Source of the DNA: Flavobacteriaceae bacterium
GTDB lineage: Bacteria > Bacteroidota > Bacteroidia > Flavobacteriales > Flavobacteriaceae
Length of the DNA: 63,020 bases
Assembly (NCBI GenBank): GCA_002721275.1
Contig: PBJZ01000002.1
Coordinates: 95,284-158,303, forward strand
Reading direction: 5' to 3'
The notes beneath the pieces are model-generated. The model did not search any database. It was not told the origin of the DNA and saw only the letters and a list, made by a program, of their open reading frames with translations. Below are positions 8,634-17,116 of this stretch, piece by piece (positions within the stretch are counted from its first letter, which is position 1; every line of letters begins with the position of its first letter). Both the position numbers and the translations under genes were made by a program.

Positions 8634-9532
8634 ATTTTTCTTGGATGAAAATTTTTCATTACAGATTTTAAATATTTTGTATCCATATGCGCATATATTT
8701 CAGTTGAAGTAATGCTTTCGTGCCCCATCATAATTTGAATTGATCTTAAATCAGCCCCGTTTTCAAGTAAATGAGTAGCAAATGAATGCCTTAGAGTGTG
8801 TGGGCTAATATTTTTTTTTAGACCAGCTTTTTTTCCACACTCTTTAATCAATGTAAAAATCATTGCTCTCGTTAATTTTTTTCCATTTCTGTTTAAAAAT
8901 ACAATATCAGAATAGTTAGAGTCAATTTTATTTACAGATCTAATTTTATTAATATATTTAATTAAATGTTTTTTGGAATAATCACCCATTGGAATTAACC
9001 TTTGTTTACTGCCCTTCCCAAAAACTTTTATTAGTTTTTCTTTAAAGAAGAGATTTGAAAGTGTCATATTAATTAACTCACTTACTCTTAGACCCGAGCC
9101 ATATAATGTCTCAATAATTGCTATATTTCTTATTGCTTGAGGATGTGTTTCATCTATAGTTTTAATTAATTTTTCAATTTCCATAACAGATAATACCTCT
9201 GGCAATTTCTTTCCCATTTTAGGTGTCTCTATCATATTTGAGGGATCGTCAGCTCTAATTTTCTCAAAATTTAAATAATGAAAAAAACTTTTCAACCCTG
9301 AGATTCTTCTTGCAATCGAGAATGAGCTTTTAAATCTACTTTCCTCGTATATAAAATTTTTTAATTCTTCATGTGTAATTTCATCAGGACCAGAATTTTC
9401 AAAATCAATTTTATAATATTTTAAAATAGCTTTGATATCATATAAATAATTTAATACCGAATTTTCTGAAAGACCTCTCTCTATTTTAAGATAGCTTTCA
9501 TATTTATCGATAACTGATCTCCAATTTATCAT
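8630..9532 (-). CDS. xerD: Tyrosine recombinase, XerC/XerD type
   Basis: A 300-residue tyrosine recombinase, the size of XerC/XerD, which resolve chromosome dimers at dif. The N-terminal SAM-like core-binding domain (about 1-90) is followed by the catalytic domain with Arg in YGSGLRVSEL, Lys in GKGSKQR, HTLRHSFATH, GHESIT and the nucleophile Tyr in STEIYAHMD. I use ATG at 9532; a TTG two codons upstream is possible. It is divergent from aroQ, a conserved flavobacterial arrangement, and its lone chromosomal context fits a housekeeping recombinase rather than a mobile-element integrase. XerC versus XerD cannot be settled here. Confidence 0.88.
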   Translation of the reverse strand: MINWRSVIDKYESYLKIERGLSENSVLNYLYDIKAILKYYKIDFENSGPDEITHEELKNFIYEESRFKSSFSIARRISGLKSFFHYLNFEKIRADDPSNMIETPKMGKKLPEVLSVMEIEKLIKTIDETHPQAIRNIAIIETLYGSGLRVSELINMTLSNLFFKEKLIKVFGKGSKQRLIPMGDYSKKHLIKYINKIRSVNKIDSNYSDIVFLNRNGKKLTRAMIFTLIKECGKKAGLKKNISPHTLRHSFATHLLENGADLRSIQIMMGHESITSTEIYAHMDTKYLKSVMKNFHPRKI

Positions 9533-9555
9533 TAACAATTTAAATATCTACAAAA

Positions 9556-9563
9556 CAAAGTTA
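9556..9563 (-). promoter_or_regulatory. Putative -7 promoter element of xerD
   Basis: On the minus strand this reads TAACTTTG, matching TAnnTTTG, and ends 23 bases before the xerD ATG. It lies in the divergent xerD-aroQ gap, close to the aroQ box on the other strand. Confidence 0.4.
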
Positions 9564-9570
9564 AATGTAG

Positions 9571-9578
9571 TATTTTTG
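9571..9578 (+). promoter_or_regulatory. Putative -7 promoter element of aroQ
   Basis: TATTTTTG matches TAnnTTTG and ends 14 bases before the aroQ ATG. With the xerD box on the opposite strand it makes a compact divergent promoter region of about 25 bases. Confidence 0.4.
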
Positions 9579-9592
9579 TTAAAATGAATTAA

Positions 9593-10009
9593 ATGAATAT
9601 TGCTATAATTAACGGACCTAATTTAAATTTATTAGGTAAAAGAGAGCCAAACATCTATGGCTCTTTAACTTTTGATGAATATTTGATATCTTTAAAAAAA
9701 GAGTTTAAAGATATTAAATTTGAGTATTTTCAATCAAATATTGAAGGCAAAATTATTGATCAAATTCATAAAGTTGGTTTTACCTCCAACTTCATTCTAA
9801 TTAATGCAGCTGCATATACACATACATCAGTTGCAATAGGTGATGCAATCAAATCAATCACTTCTCCTGTCATAGAAATTCATATATCAAATACTTTTTC
9901 TAGAGAGGATTTCAGACACAAGTCTTACATTTCACCTGTTGCAAAAGGATTAATAATTGGCTTTGGAATAGACAGTTACAGATTAGGTGTATTAAGTTGT
10001 CTAAAGTAA
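9593..10009 (+). CDS. aroQ: Type II 3-dehydroquinate dehydratase AroQ
   Basis: AroQ dehydrates 3-dehydroquinate to 3-dehydroshikimate in the shikimate pathway to aromatic amino acids. At 138 residues it has the usual size of the type II enzyme. Visible hallmarks are the start IINGPNLNLLGKREPNIYG with the catalytic Tyr and Arg loop, the segment EYFQSNIEG, the substrate-binding NAAAYTHTSVAI and the catalytic His region VIEIHISN followed by REDFRHKSYIS. It is divergent from xerD and convergent with lpdA, with four bases between the stops. No other shikimate gene is nearby. Confidence 0.95.
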   Translation: MNIAIINGPNLNLLGKREPNIYGSLTFDEYLISLKKEFKDIKFEYFQSNIEGKIIDQIHKVGFTSNFILINAAAYTHTSVAIGDAIKSITSPVIEIHISNTFSREDFRHKSYISPVAKGLIIGFGIDSYRLGVLSCLK

Positions 10010-10013
10010 ATTT

Positions 10014-11405
10014 TTACAGGTGAATAACTTCGCCATATGCATCTGCAACTGATTCCATGACTGCTTCACTCATTGTAGGATGTGGATGAACTGCTTTTAA
10101 AACTTCTTGTCCAGTGGTTTCTAATTTTCTTGCTAGAACTGCTTCGGCTATCATGTCAGTTACACCAGCACCAATCATATGACACCCTAGCCATTCACCG
10201 TATTTTGCATCAAATATAACTTTTACGAAACCCTCAGCATTTCCACTTGCTTGTGCCTTTCCAGATGCTGAAAATGGGAATTTTCCAACTTTTATTTCAT
10301 GACCCATTTCTTTGGCTTGGTCTTCGGTAAAGCCCACAGAAGCAATTTCGGGTGATGAATATGTACAGCCAGGTATATTATCATAATCAAGTGGTTCAAC
10401 ATTGTGTCCTGCTAATTTTTCAACACATAAAATTCCTTCGGCAGATGCAACATGAGCAAGCGCCTGACCTTTTGTAATGTCACCAATTGCATAGTAACCA
10501 GGTATGTTTGTTTGGTAGTAGCTATCAACAACAACTTTATCCTTGTCTGTAACAATACCAACATCCTCCAACCCAATATTTTCAATATTTGACTTAACAC
10601 CAACTGCCGAGAGAATAATTTCAGCCTCTAATATATCTTCCTTTTTTCCACTTTTAATGGTAACAGAAACAATTTTACCATTTACTTCTGAATTAACTAA
10701 TTCCGAATTTGTTAAAATTTTAATCCCTTTCTTTTTAAAATTTGTTTCTAATGACTTTGATATTTCAATATCCTCTTGGGGCACTAGTCTGTCTTGATAC
10801 TCGATTATTGTCACTTTCGAACCCATGCTATTATAAAAATATGCAAACTCAATACCGATTGCCCCAGATCCAACAATTATAATTGTTTTTGGTTGTGATT
10901 TTAATGTCATTGCTTCTCGGTATCCAATGATTTTTTTTCCGTCTTGAGGGAGACTAGGTAAAATCCTGGATTTAGCTCCAGTTGCAATTATTATATTGTT
11001 GCCCTGGAATTCAACTATTTTTCCATCATCATATTGAACATCAATTTTTTTTCCCGGTTTAATTTTTCCATAACCTTTAATAACATCAATTTTATTTTTT
11101 CTCATCAAAAAATTTACACCTTTACTCATACCAGATGCTACATTTCTACTCCTGTTGATCACTGCATTGAAATCCTTATTATAATCTCTAATTTTTAGCC
11201 CGTAATCATTCGCATTTTTTAAATAATTAAAAACTTGAGCTGATTTAATCAATGCTTTTGTAGGTATACAGCCCCAATTTAAGCAAACCCCACCCAAACT
11301 CTCTTTTTCAACAATTGCAGTTTTAAAGCCAAGTTGAGAGGCTCTAATAGCCGTAACATATCCACCAGGACCGCTTCCAATTACAATAATATCATATGAT
11401 TTCAT
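10014..11405 (-). CDS. lpdA: Dihydrolipoyl dehydrogenase (E3)
   Basis: A 463-residue flavoprotein that reoxidises dihydrolipoamide with NAD+ as E3 of the 2-oxoacid dehydrogenase complexes and glycine cleavage. It has the FAD-binding GSGPGGYVTAI at about 9-19, the redox disulfide GGVCLNWGCIPTKAL near 40-50, the NAD-binding GSGAIGIEFAYF near 180, the second FAD motif YYAIGDIT near 305 and the C-terminal catalytic dyad in HPHPTMSE. All key residues are present and the length is normal. It stands alone on the minus strand without E1 or E2 genes, which suggests a shared E3. A putative -7 box lies at 11424-11431. Confidence 0.95.
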   Translation of the reverse strand: MKSYDIIVIGSGPGGYVTAIRASQLGFKTAIVEKESLGGVCLNWGCIPTKALIKSAQVFNYLKNANDYGLKIRDYNKDFNAVINRSRNVASGMSKGVNFLMRKNKIDVIKGYGKIKPGKKIDVQYDDGKIVEFQGNNIIIATGAKSRILPSLPQDGKKIIGYREAMTLKSQPKTIIIVGSGAIGIEFAYFYNSMGSKVTIIEYQDRLVPQEDIEISKSLETNFKKKGIKILTNSELVNSEVNGKIVSVTIKSGKKEDILEAEIILSAVGVKSNIENIGLEDVGIVTDKDKVVVDSYYQTNIPGYYAIGDITKGQALAHVASAEGILCVEKLAGHNVEPLDYDNIPGCTYSSPEIASVGFTEDQAKEMGHEIKVGKFPFSASGKAQASGNAEGFVKVIFDAKYGEWLGCHMIGAGVTDMIAEAVLARKLETTGQEVLKAVHPHPTMSEAVMESVADAYGEVIHL

Positions 11406-11423
11406 AAGTCTAAATTTAGATTA

Positions 11424-11431
11424 CAAATGTA
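11424..11431 (-). promoter_or_regulatory. Putative -7 promoter element of lpdA
   Basis: The minus strand reads TACATTTG, matching TAnnTTTG, and ends 18 bases before the lpdA ATG. No -33 TTTG is evident. Confidence 0.45.
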
Positions 11432-11449
11432 GAATAAAAACTAATAGAT

Positions 11450-11863
11450 TTATTTTGATTTTTTATTAGGTTGAAATTCTACACTAAGTGAGTTTACACA
11501 AAATCTTTTTCCAGTTTCGGTTGGTCCATCTTCAAATACATGCCCTTGATGAGAACCACAATTTGAACACAATATCTCTGTTCGAATTATTCCGTAACTT
11601 TTGTCTTTTTGATATTCAATTGCACCGCTTTTTGATCTTTCATAACTTGGCCATCCACAATTACTCTCGAATTTCGATTTACTGTCGAATAATTCCTGTT
11701 TGCAACCTTTACAAACATATATGCCGTCTTCGGAGTGATTGTTAAACTTTCCGCTAAAAGGTTTTTCAGTACCTTTTTGCCTCAAAATGAAGTATTCTTC
11801 ATCATTTAATAATGATTTCCATTCTTTTTCACTTCTTTGAAATGTATATTTTTTAGAATTCAT
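11450..11863 (-). CDS. msrB: Peptide-methionine (R)-S-oxide reductase MsrB, cytoplasmic copy
   Basis: MsrB reduces the R epimer of methionine sulfoxide in proteins. This 137-residue protein has no signal peptide. It shows the family's FILRQKGTEKPFSGKF, zinc-binding pairs CKGC and CSNC, the substrate region SNCGWPSYE, GSHQGHVFEDGP and the catalytic Cys in RFCVNSLSVEF. Its start lies inside the end of a second msrB gene upstream (11-base overlap), so the two are translated from one message. The pair probably protects cytoplasmic and exported proteins respectively. Confidence 0.93.
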   Translation of the reverse strand: MNSKKYTFQRSEKEWKSLLNDEEYFILRQKGTEKPFSGKFNNHSEDGIYVCKGCKQELFDSKSKFESNCGWPSYERSKSGAIEYQKDKSYGIIRTEILCSNCGSHQGHVFEDGPTETGKRFCVNSLSVEFQPNKKSK

Positions 11864-12353
11864 TTTTTTTCGGAATAAACTTTAAAGCAACAGAATTTAT
11901 GCAATGTCTGTTTCCAGTTGTATTTTTTGGTCCATCTTTGAACATGTGCCCTAGGTGACTCCCACAAGATATACACTTCAATTCAGTTCTTGGATAACCT
12001 AAATCGTAATCTATGTCTAGTAGTATACTTTTATCAATTCCTCTATCAAAACTTGGCCAACCTGATTTTGAATCATATTTATATTTTGAATCATACAGAG
12101 GGTTATTACATGCTGCACAAACATAAAAACCAGATTTATAGTGCTTGTCATATTTTCCAGAAAAGGGTCTTTCTGTTCCAGCTTGTCTTAGGACGTAAAA
12201 TTCCATTGATGTCAAATCTTTTTTCCATTGTTCATTGGATTTTTCGATTTTAAATTGAACATTATTTACATTATTTGATCTTTTAGATGTTTTTTGTGAA
12301 TTACAACAATAACAAATTAAAAGTATAATAAATAAATAAATTTCTCTTGACAT
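11853..12353 (-). CDS. msrB: Peptide-methionine (R)-S-oxide reductase MsrB, exported copy
   Basis: A 166-residue MsrB with an N-terminal extension that looks like a signal sequence (IYLFIILLICYCCNS). The cysteines make a lipoprotein anchor possible, though the lipobox is not classical. The enzyme domain starts near 37 and has FYVLRQAGTERPFSGKYD, zinc pairs CAAC and CISC, SGWPSFD, GSHLGHMFKDGP and the catalytic Cys in RHCINSVALKF. It is first in a two-gene operon with the cytoplasmic msrB. Exported MsrB proteins elsewhere repair oxidised envelope proteins; that location here is inferred from the N-terminus. Confidence 0.9.
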   Translation of the reverse strand: MSREIYLFIILLICYCCNSQKTSKRSNNVNNVQFKIEKSNEQWKKDLTSMEFYVLRQAGTERPFSGKYDKHYKSGFYVCAACNNPLYDSKYKYDSKSGWPSFDRGIDKSILLDIDYDLGYPRTELKCISCGSHLGHMFKDGPKNTTGNRHCINSVALKFIPKKNEF

Positions 12354-12361
12354 CTTATTTA

Positions 12362-12369
12362 CAAAAATA
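12362..12369 (-). promoter_or_regulatory. Putative -7 promoter element of the msrB pair
   Basis: The minus strand reads TATTTTTG, matching TAnnTTTG, and ends only 8 bases before the ATG of the exported msrB, implying a leader of a few bases. Confidence 0.4.
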
Positions 12370-12442
12370 ATTCATCAAGATGATTTGGTTACCAAAAAAT
12401 ATGTAAAATTTTATATTTTCATGCCTAGAAAATTTTTATGGT

Positions 12443-12450
12443 TAGTTTTG
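12443..12450 (+). promoter_or_regulatory. Putative -7 promoter element of the MFS transporter gene
   Basis: TAGTTTTG matches TAnnTTTG and ends 34 bases before the ATG at 12485, the longest leader among the boxes found here. Confidence 0.35.
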
Positions 12451-12484
12451 AAATCGTTACTTTAGATCAATTTATATTTTATAA

Positions 12485-13810
12485 ATGTTTCCCAAAACAA
12501 AAAGACCTTTAAAAAAGGGTAGCAAAGAGCTTATATATGCTTGGGCTTCATATGATTGGGCCAATTCAGTATATCCCTTAGTAATATCCTCAGCTATATT
12601 TCCTATTTATTATGGCTCATTGTTTAGTGAAGTTAAAACTATAAGTTTTTTTGGTTCCGAGATTAAATACTCAGCTATGATAAGCTTCATTACAGCTTTT
12701 GCATTTATAATTATTTCAATTATAACACCAATTTTATCTGGAATCGCTGATTATATTGGTAACAAAAAAAAATTCATGAAATTTTTTGTTTATCTGGGAT
12801 CATTATCTTGCGTAGGATTATATTGGTTTGAGTTAAACACAATTTATCTGGGTTTAACCTTTTATTTTTTTTCATTAATTGGGGTTTGGTGTAGTTTTAC
12901 TTTTTACAATTCATACCTTCCTGATATTGCATATCCTAATCAACAAAATAGAGCAAGCGCAAAAGGTTATTCGATGGGTTATATTGGAAGTGTTATTTTA
13001 TTGTTGTTCAATCTATCAATGGTTATGAATCCTGATTTATATAATATTCAAGGATCGAAATTTGAAGCCTCAATGACTGCAATGAAATATTCATTTATTT
13101 CAGTCGGTATATGGTGGGCTTTATTTAGCCAAATATCTTTTTTTTACTTACCAAAGAGTAACCATACCAATAAAATATCTAGTGATATTTTTTGGAATGG
13201 ATATAAAGAATTAAAATTTGTTTTCAAAAAATTGATTGTTGATTTGAGATTAAAAAGATTTTTGATAGCTTTCTTCATATATAGCATGTCTCTACAAACA
13301 GTTCTATTGATTGCAACTTATTTTGGTGAGGCAGAGATTCAATGGTCAGATTCCACTGAAAAAACAGTTGGATTAATTGTATCAATTTTGTTAATCCAAA
13401 TTGTTGCTATTTTTGGAGCTATACTTACTGCCAGAGCTTCAGAGCGGTTTGGTAACTTAACTGTTTTAATTGTAATAAATATAATATGGGCAATTTTATG
13501 TATCAGAGCTTTTTATATCCATACTCCGACTGAGTTTTATTTAATTGCAGGTTTTGTTGGTTTGGTAATGGGAGGCCTACAATCATTATCCAGAGCAACA
13601 TATTCAATTTACATCCCTATTACCAAGGATACCACATCATTTTTTAGTTTTTACTCAGTAACTGAGAAAGTAGCAATTATTATTGGAATGATTATGTTTG
13701 GTACAATAGATCAAATAACTGGAAGTATGAGAAATAGTGTTTTGATTTTTGCAGTTTTTTTTATTGCAGGAGTTATATTATTGTTCAGGGTTCCAAAGTT
13801 CAAAAATTGA
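12485..13810 (+). CDS. MFS transporter, UMF1/Atg22-like
   Basis: A 441-residue membrane protein with about 12 hydrophobic segments. The N-terminal signature YAWASYDWANSVYPLVISSAIFPIYYGS is typical of the UMF1 (unknown major facilitator 1) family, related to the yeast vacuolar effluxer Atg22, and recurs in flavobacterial genomes. Other family-like features are the SYLPDIAYPNQQNRASAKG loop near 143 and GGLQSLSRATYS near 362. Yeast Atg22 exports amino acids, but bacterial members have no firm substrate, so none is assigned. The gene stands alone, divergent from the msrB pair. Confidence 0.85.
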   Translation: MFPKTKRPLKKGSKELIYAWASYDWANSVYPLVISSAIFPIYYGSLFSEVKTISFFGSEIKYSAMISFITAFAFIIISIITPILSGIADYIGNKKKFMKFFVYLGSLSCVGLYWFELNTIYLGLTFYFFSLIGVWCSFTFYNSYLPDIAYPNQQNRASAKGYSMGYIGSVILLLFNLSMVMNPDLYNIQGSKFEASMTAMKYSFISVGIWWALFSQISFFYLPKSNHTNKISSDIFWNGYKELKFVFKKLIVDLRLKRFLIAFFIYSMSLQTVLLIATYFGEAEIQWSDSTEKTVGLIVSILLIQIVAIFGAILTARASERFGNLTVLIVINIIWAILCIRAFYIHTPTEFYLIAGFVGLVMGGLQSLSRATYSIYIPITKDTTSFFSFYSVTEKVAIIIGMIMFGTIDQITGSMRNSVLIFAVFFIAGVILLFRVPKFKN

Positions 13811-13947
13811 ATTTTAAAACTCTAAAAATCACTTTCTCCTAATGGCACAACTATTGAGTTATTTATTATGGGTGTTAATATGTTTTGATTATTTAACATT
13901 CTATAAAAAAGTAAGTCTATTTTAATGACAAATTGACACTTAACAAA
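13811..13947 (+). other. Intergenic gap upstream of lon
   Basis: This AT-rich 137-base stretch has no open reading frame of note, no tRNA and no convincing hairpin terminator. It must hold the lon promoter, but I see no exact TAnnTTTG; the nearest resemblance is TATGTTTTG, with one base too many. Confidence 0.4.
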
Positions 13948-16404
13948 ATGGCAGAAATTAATTACACAAATTTTGGCAGTATATCAATGAAAGATATCGA
14001 GGCTGAAGCAGATCTTATTCCATTAATGACACCTGAAGATGAGGAGGCACTTAACAATGAAGCCCTTCCTGATTCAATCCCAATACTTCCATTAAAAAAT
14101 ACTGTTTTGTTTCCTGGAGTTGTGATTCCAATTACTGCAAGCAGGGATAGGTCAATTGAATTGATAAAAGATGCAAATAACGCGGATAAAGTTATTGGCG
14201 TTGTTGCACAGAAAGATCAGTCAATTGAAAACCCAGACTTAAAGGATTTATATGAAATTGGGACTGTAGCTCAAATATTAAGAGTCCTTAAAATGCCTGA
14301 TGGAAATACAACTGTCATTATCCAAGGAAAAAAAAGGTTTCAAATCCATAAGATCATTTCTGAAAAACCGTACATAAAGGCAAAAATAATACCTGTAGAT
14401 GATAACATAAAATCTAAAAATAATAAAGAAGTATTAGCTACTGTAGACTCTATTCGAGATTTAGCTTTACAAATTATTCAGGAAAATCCTAATATTCCAT
14501 CAGAAGCATCCTTTGCAATCAAAAACATAAATAGTAATTCATTTTTAATAAATTTTGTTTCATCTAACATGAATTTAAATGTTAGTGATAAACAAAAAAT
14601 ACTTTTTTCAAAAAGTCTTAGTGAACGAGCTCTAATGTGTTTGAAATACATGAATACAGAATATCAAAAATTAGCTCTCAAAAATGATATTAGATCAAGG
14701 GTAAGGTTGGATATGGACCAACAACAAAAGGAATATTATTTAAACCAACAACTAAAAAAGATTCAAGAAGAGCTTGGTGGAATTTCATTTGAAGAGGAGA
14801 TTGATGAATTAAAAGAAAAATCCATTACTAAAAAGTGGAATAAAGATGTAAAAAAACATTTTGAAAAAGAATTGGGTAAGTTACAGAGAATGAATCCACA
14901 AGTAGCTGAATACTCTGTTCAAAGAAATTACCTGGAATTAGTAATAGATCTGCCATGGGACGATTATTCAGTTGATAAATTTAATTTAACCAGGGCACAA
15001 AGAATCCTCAATCGCGATCACTATGGTTTAGAGGAAGTCAAAAAAAGAATCATTGAATACCTGGCTGTACTTAAATTAAGAAATGACATGAAATCTCCAA
15101 TTTTATGTTTTTATGGTCCGCCTGGAGTTGGTAAAACATCTTTAGGTAAATCTATAGCAGAGTCATTAGGTAGATCTTATGTTAGATTCTCTCTTGGTGG
15201 AATGAAGGATGAATCTGAAATTAGGGGACACAGAAAAACATACATTGGAGCAATGCCTGGAAGAATAATTCAAAATTTAAAAAAAGTAAAAAAATCAAAT
15301 CCAGTATTTGTTTTAGATGAAATTGACAAATTAAATCAAGGATCTCACGGAGACCCTTCCTCAGCGTTATTAGAGGTTTTAGATCCTGAACAAAATAATT
15401 CTTTTTATGATAACTTCCTCGAAATAGGATATGATTTGTCGAAAGTGATGTTTATAGCAACAGCTAACAATTTAGCTGGAATTCAGCCCGCCCTGAGAGA
15501 TAGAATGGAGATAATCAATATTAGTGGTTATACAGTTGAGGAAAAAACTCTAATTGCAAAAAGACACTTATTGCCTAAGCAGTTAGTTGAGCATGGTTTA
15601 AATAAAAATCAGCTAAAACTTAGCAAAAGTGTAATTTCCAAGATTATTGAGGGTTACACAAGAGAGTCTGGTGTCAGAGGCCTTGAAAAGCAAATGGCAA
15701 AAATGACAAGATATGTAGCAAAGTCAATTGCAATGAATGAAAAATATATAAATAAACCAACTAGTTCGGATTTATATGAGATTTTAGGTCTTTCTAAAAT
15801 AAACAGAGATTTAGCTGAAAGCAATGAAGTGGCTGGAGTAGTTACTGGTTTGGCTTGGACTGCTGTAGGTGGTGATATACTATTCATTGAGTCCACAATA
15901 TCCAAGGGAAAGGGTAGTCTAAGTATTACTGGTAATTTAGGTAAGGTAATGAAGGAATCTTCCACTATAGCTTTGGAGTACCTAAAATCAAATGCCTCTC
16001 GGCTTGGGATTGAAAAATTTCCATTTGACAAATTTAATATACATATACATGTTCCTGAGGGTGCTACACCCAAAGACGGCCCTAGTGCTGGAATAACAAT
16101 GTTGACATCTCTAATGTCTTTAATCAAACAAAAAAGAGTAAAAAAATATCTTGCAATGACAGGGGAAATTACACTCAGGGGAAAAGTTCTTCCTGTGGGA
16201 GGGATAAAGGAGAAAATACTTGCTGCTAAACGCTCGAAGATAAAAGAAATAGTTTTGTGTTATCAGAATAAAAAAGATATTGATGAAATTAAATCAAATT
16301 ATGTAAAAGGTTTAAAATTTTACTACGTGAAAGAAATGAGTGAAGTTTTGGATATTGCTATTACAGATAAGGACGTGTCAAGTCCAAAAAAAATATTAAT
16401 TTGA
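13948..16404 (+). CDS. lon: ATP-dependent protease Lon
   Basis: Lon degrades misfolded and regulatory proteins in the cytoplasm. The 818-residue protein has an N-terminal substrate-recognition domain (about 45-245, beginning ILPLKNTVLFPGVVIPI), a coiled-coil linker, the AAA+ module with Walker A GPPGVGKT near 390 and Walker B VFVLDEIDK, and the C-terminal serine protease domain with the Ser-Lys dyad: Ser in PKDGPSAGITM near 713 and Lys in GGIKEKILAAK near 756. I choose ATG at 13948; an in-frame TTG five codons upstream is less likely. Length and domains are normal. cmk follows after 4 bases. Confidence 0.96.
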   Translation: MAEINYTNFGSISMKDIEAEADLIPLMTPEDEEALNNEALPDSIPILPLKNTVLFPGVVIPITASRDRSIELIKDANNADKVIGVVAQKDQSIENPDLKDLYEIGTVAQILRVLKMPDGNTTVIIQGKKRFQIHKIISEKPYIKAKIIPVDDNIKSKNNKEVLATVDSIRDLALQIIQENPNIPSEASFAIKNINSNSFLINFVSSNMNLNVSDKQKILFSKSLSERALMCLKYMNTEYQKLALKNDIRSRVRLDMDQQQKEYYLNQQLKKIQEELGGISFEEEIDELKEKSITKKWNKDVKKHFEKELGKLQRMNPQVAEYSVQRNYLELVIDLPWDDYSVDKFNLTRAQRILNRDHYGLEEVKKRIIEYLAVLKLRNDMKSPILCFYGPPGVGKTSLGKSIAESLGRSYVRFSLGGMKDESEIRGHRKTYIGAMPGRIIQNLKKVKKSNPVFVLDEIDKLNQGSHGDPSSALLEVLDPEQNNSFYDNFLEIGYDLSKVMFIATANNLAGIQPALRDRMEIINISGYTVEEKTLIAKRHLLPKQLVEHGLNKNQLKLSKSVISKIIEGYTRESGVRGLEKQMAKMTRYVAKSIAMNEKYINKPTSSDLYEILGLSKINRDLAESNEVAGVVTGLAWTAVGGDILFIESTISKGKGSLSITGNLGKVMKESSTIALEYLKSNASRLGIEKFPFDKFNIHIHVPEGATPKDGPSAGITMLTSLMSLIKQKRVKKYLAMTGEITLRGKVLPVGGIKEKILAAKRSKIKEIVLCYQNKKDIDEIKSNYVKGLKFYYVKEMSEVLDIAITDKDVSSPKKILI

Positions 16405-16408
16405 TTAA

Positions 16409-17074
16409 ATGAAAAAAGTAATTGCTATTGATGGTTATGCCGCAACAGGTAAAAGCACTCAAGCAAAAAATATAGCTAAGCACCTCAATTTTCTTCACAT
16501 TGATTCCGGAGCTATGTACAGAGGTATAACTTATTTTGCACTTAAGAACTTTTGGTTTAAAAATCAAATAAATATTGAAGTCCTAAAAGATAATATTGAA
16601 GAAATTGATATAAACTTTTCAATTATCAACCAGACTCAAATAATAATAATAAATAAAATAAATGTAGAAAAAGAGTTAAGAAATATTAAAATTGATCAAA
16701 ATGTAAGTCTTGTAGCATCAGTTCCAGAAATAAGATCTTTTTTATTAAAAAAACAAAGACAGATCGCCAACAAAAATAATATTGTTATGGATGGTCGTGA
16801 CATAGGATCAGTAGTTTTTCCTGATTCAAAAAATAAATTTTTCTTGATAGCATCTCCTGAAATTAGAGCAAGAAGAAGATATGATCAAATAAAAACAGAC
16901 AATAAAAGCGCCACCTTATCTCAAATACTTAAAGACGTTAAAACAAGAGATAAAGGTGATATGTCAAGACAGATATCTCCCTTAAAACCAGCCTCAGATG
17001 CGAAAATTATTGATACTTCGTATTTATCTAAAGAATTGGTTTTCGATAAAATAATTTCATTAATTGAACTTTAA
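16409..17074 (+). CDS. cmk: Cytidylate kinase Cmk
   Basis: Cmk phosphorylates CMP and dCMP to the diphosphates. The 221-residue protein has the P-loop GYAATGKST at 9-17, the family's HIDSGAMYRGIT near 31, the substrate-binding MDGRDIGSVVFPD near 129 and the lid region SPEIRARRRYDQ followed by RDKGDMSRQISPLKPASDA. It begins 4 bases after lon and is probably cotranscribed with it. Confidence 0.94.
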   Translation: MKKVIAIDGYAATGKSTQAKNIAKHLNFLHIDSGAMYRGITYFALKNFWFKNQINIEVLKDNIEEIDINFSIINQTQIIIINKINVEKELRNIKIDQNVSLVASVPEIRSFLLKKQRQIANKNNIVMDGRDIGSVVFPDSKNKFFLIASPEIRARRRYDQIKTDNKSATLSQILKDVKTRDKGDMSRQISPLKPASDAKIIDTSYLSKELVFDKIISLIEL

Positions 17075-17116
17075 TATTTTTAAAAAAATTATTTTTACAA
17101 AAAGTTCTTTAATTAA

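Noticed and set aside
8630-9532. Tyrosine recombinase as an integrase marking a genomic island
   Set aside because: It has XerC/D size and motifs, lies in the conserved place divergent from aroQ, and no tRNA, repeats or foreign genes flank it.
15654-16127. Minus-strand open frame of 157 codons inside lon
   Set aside because: It is antisense to the conserved Lon protease domain and has no start context or homology I recognise.
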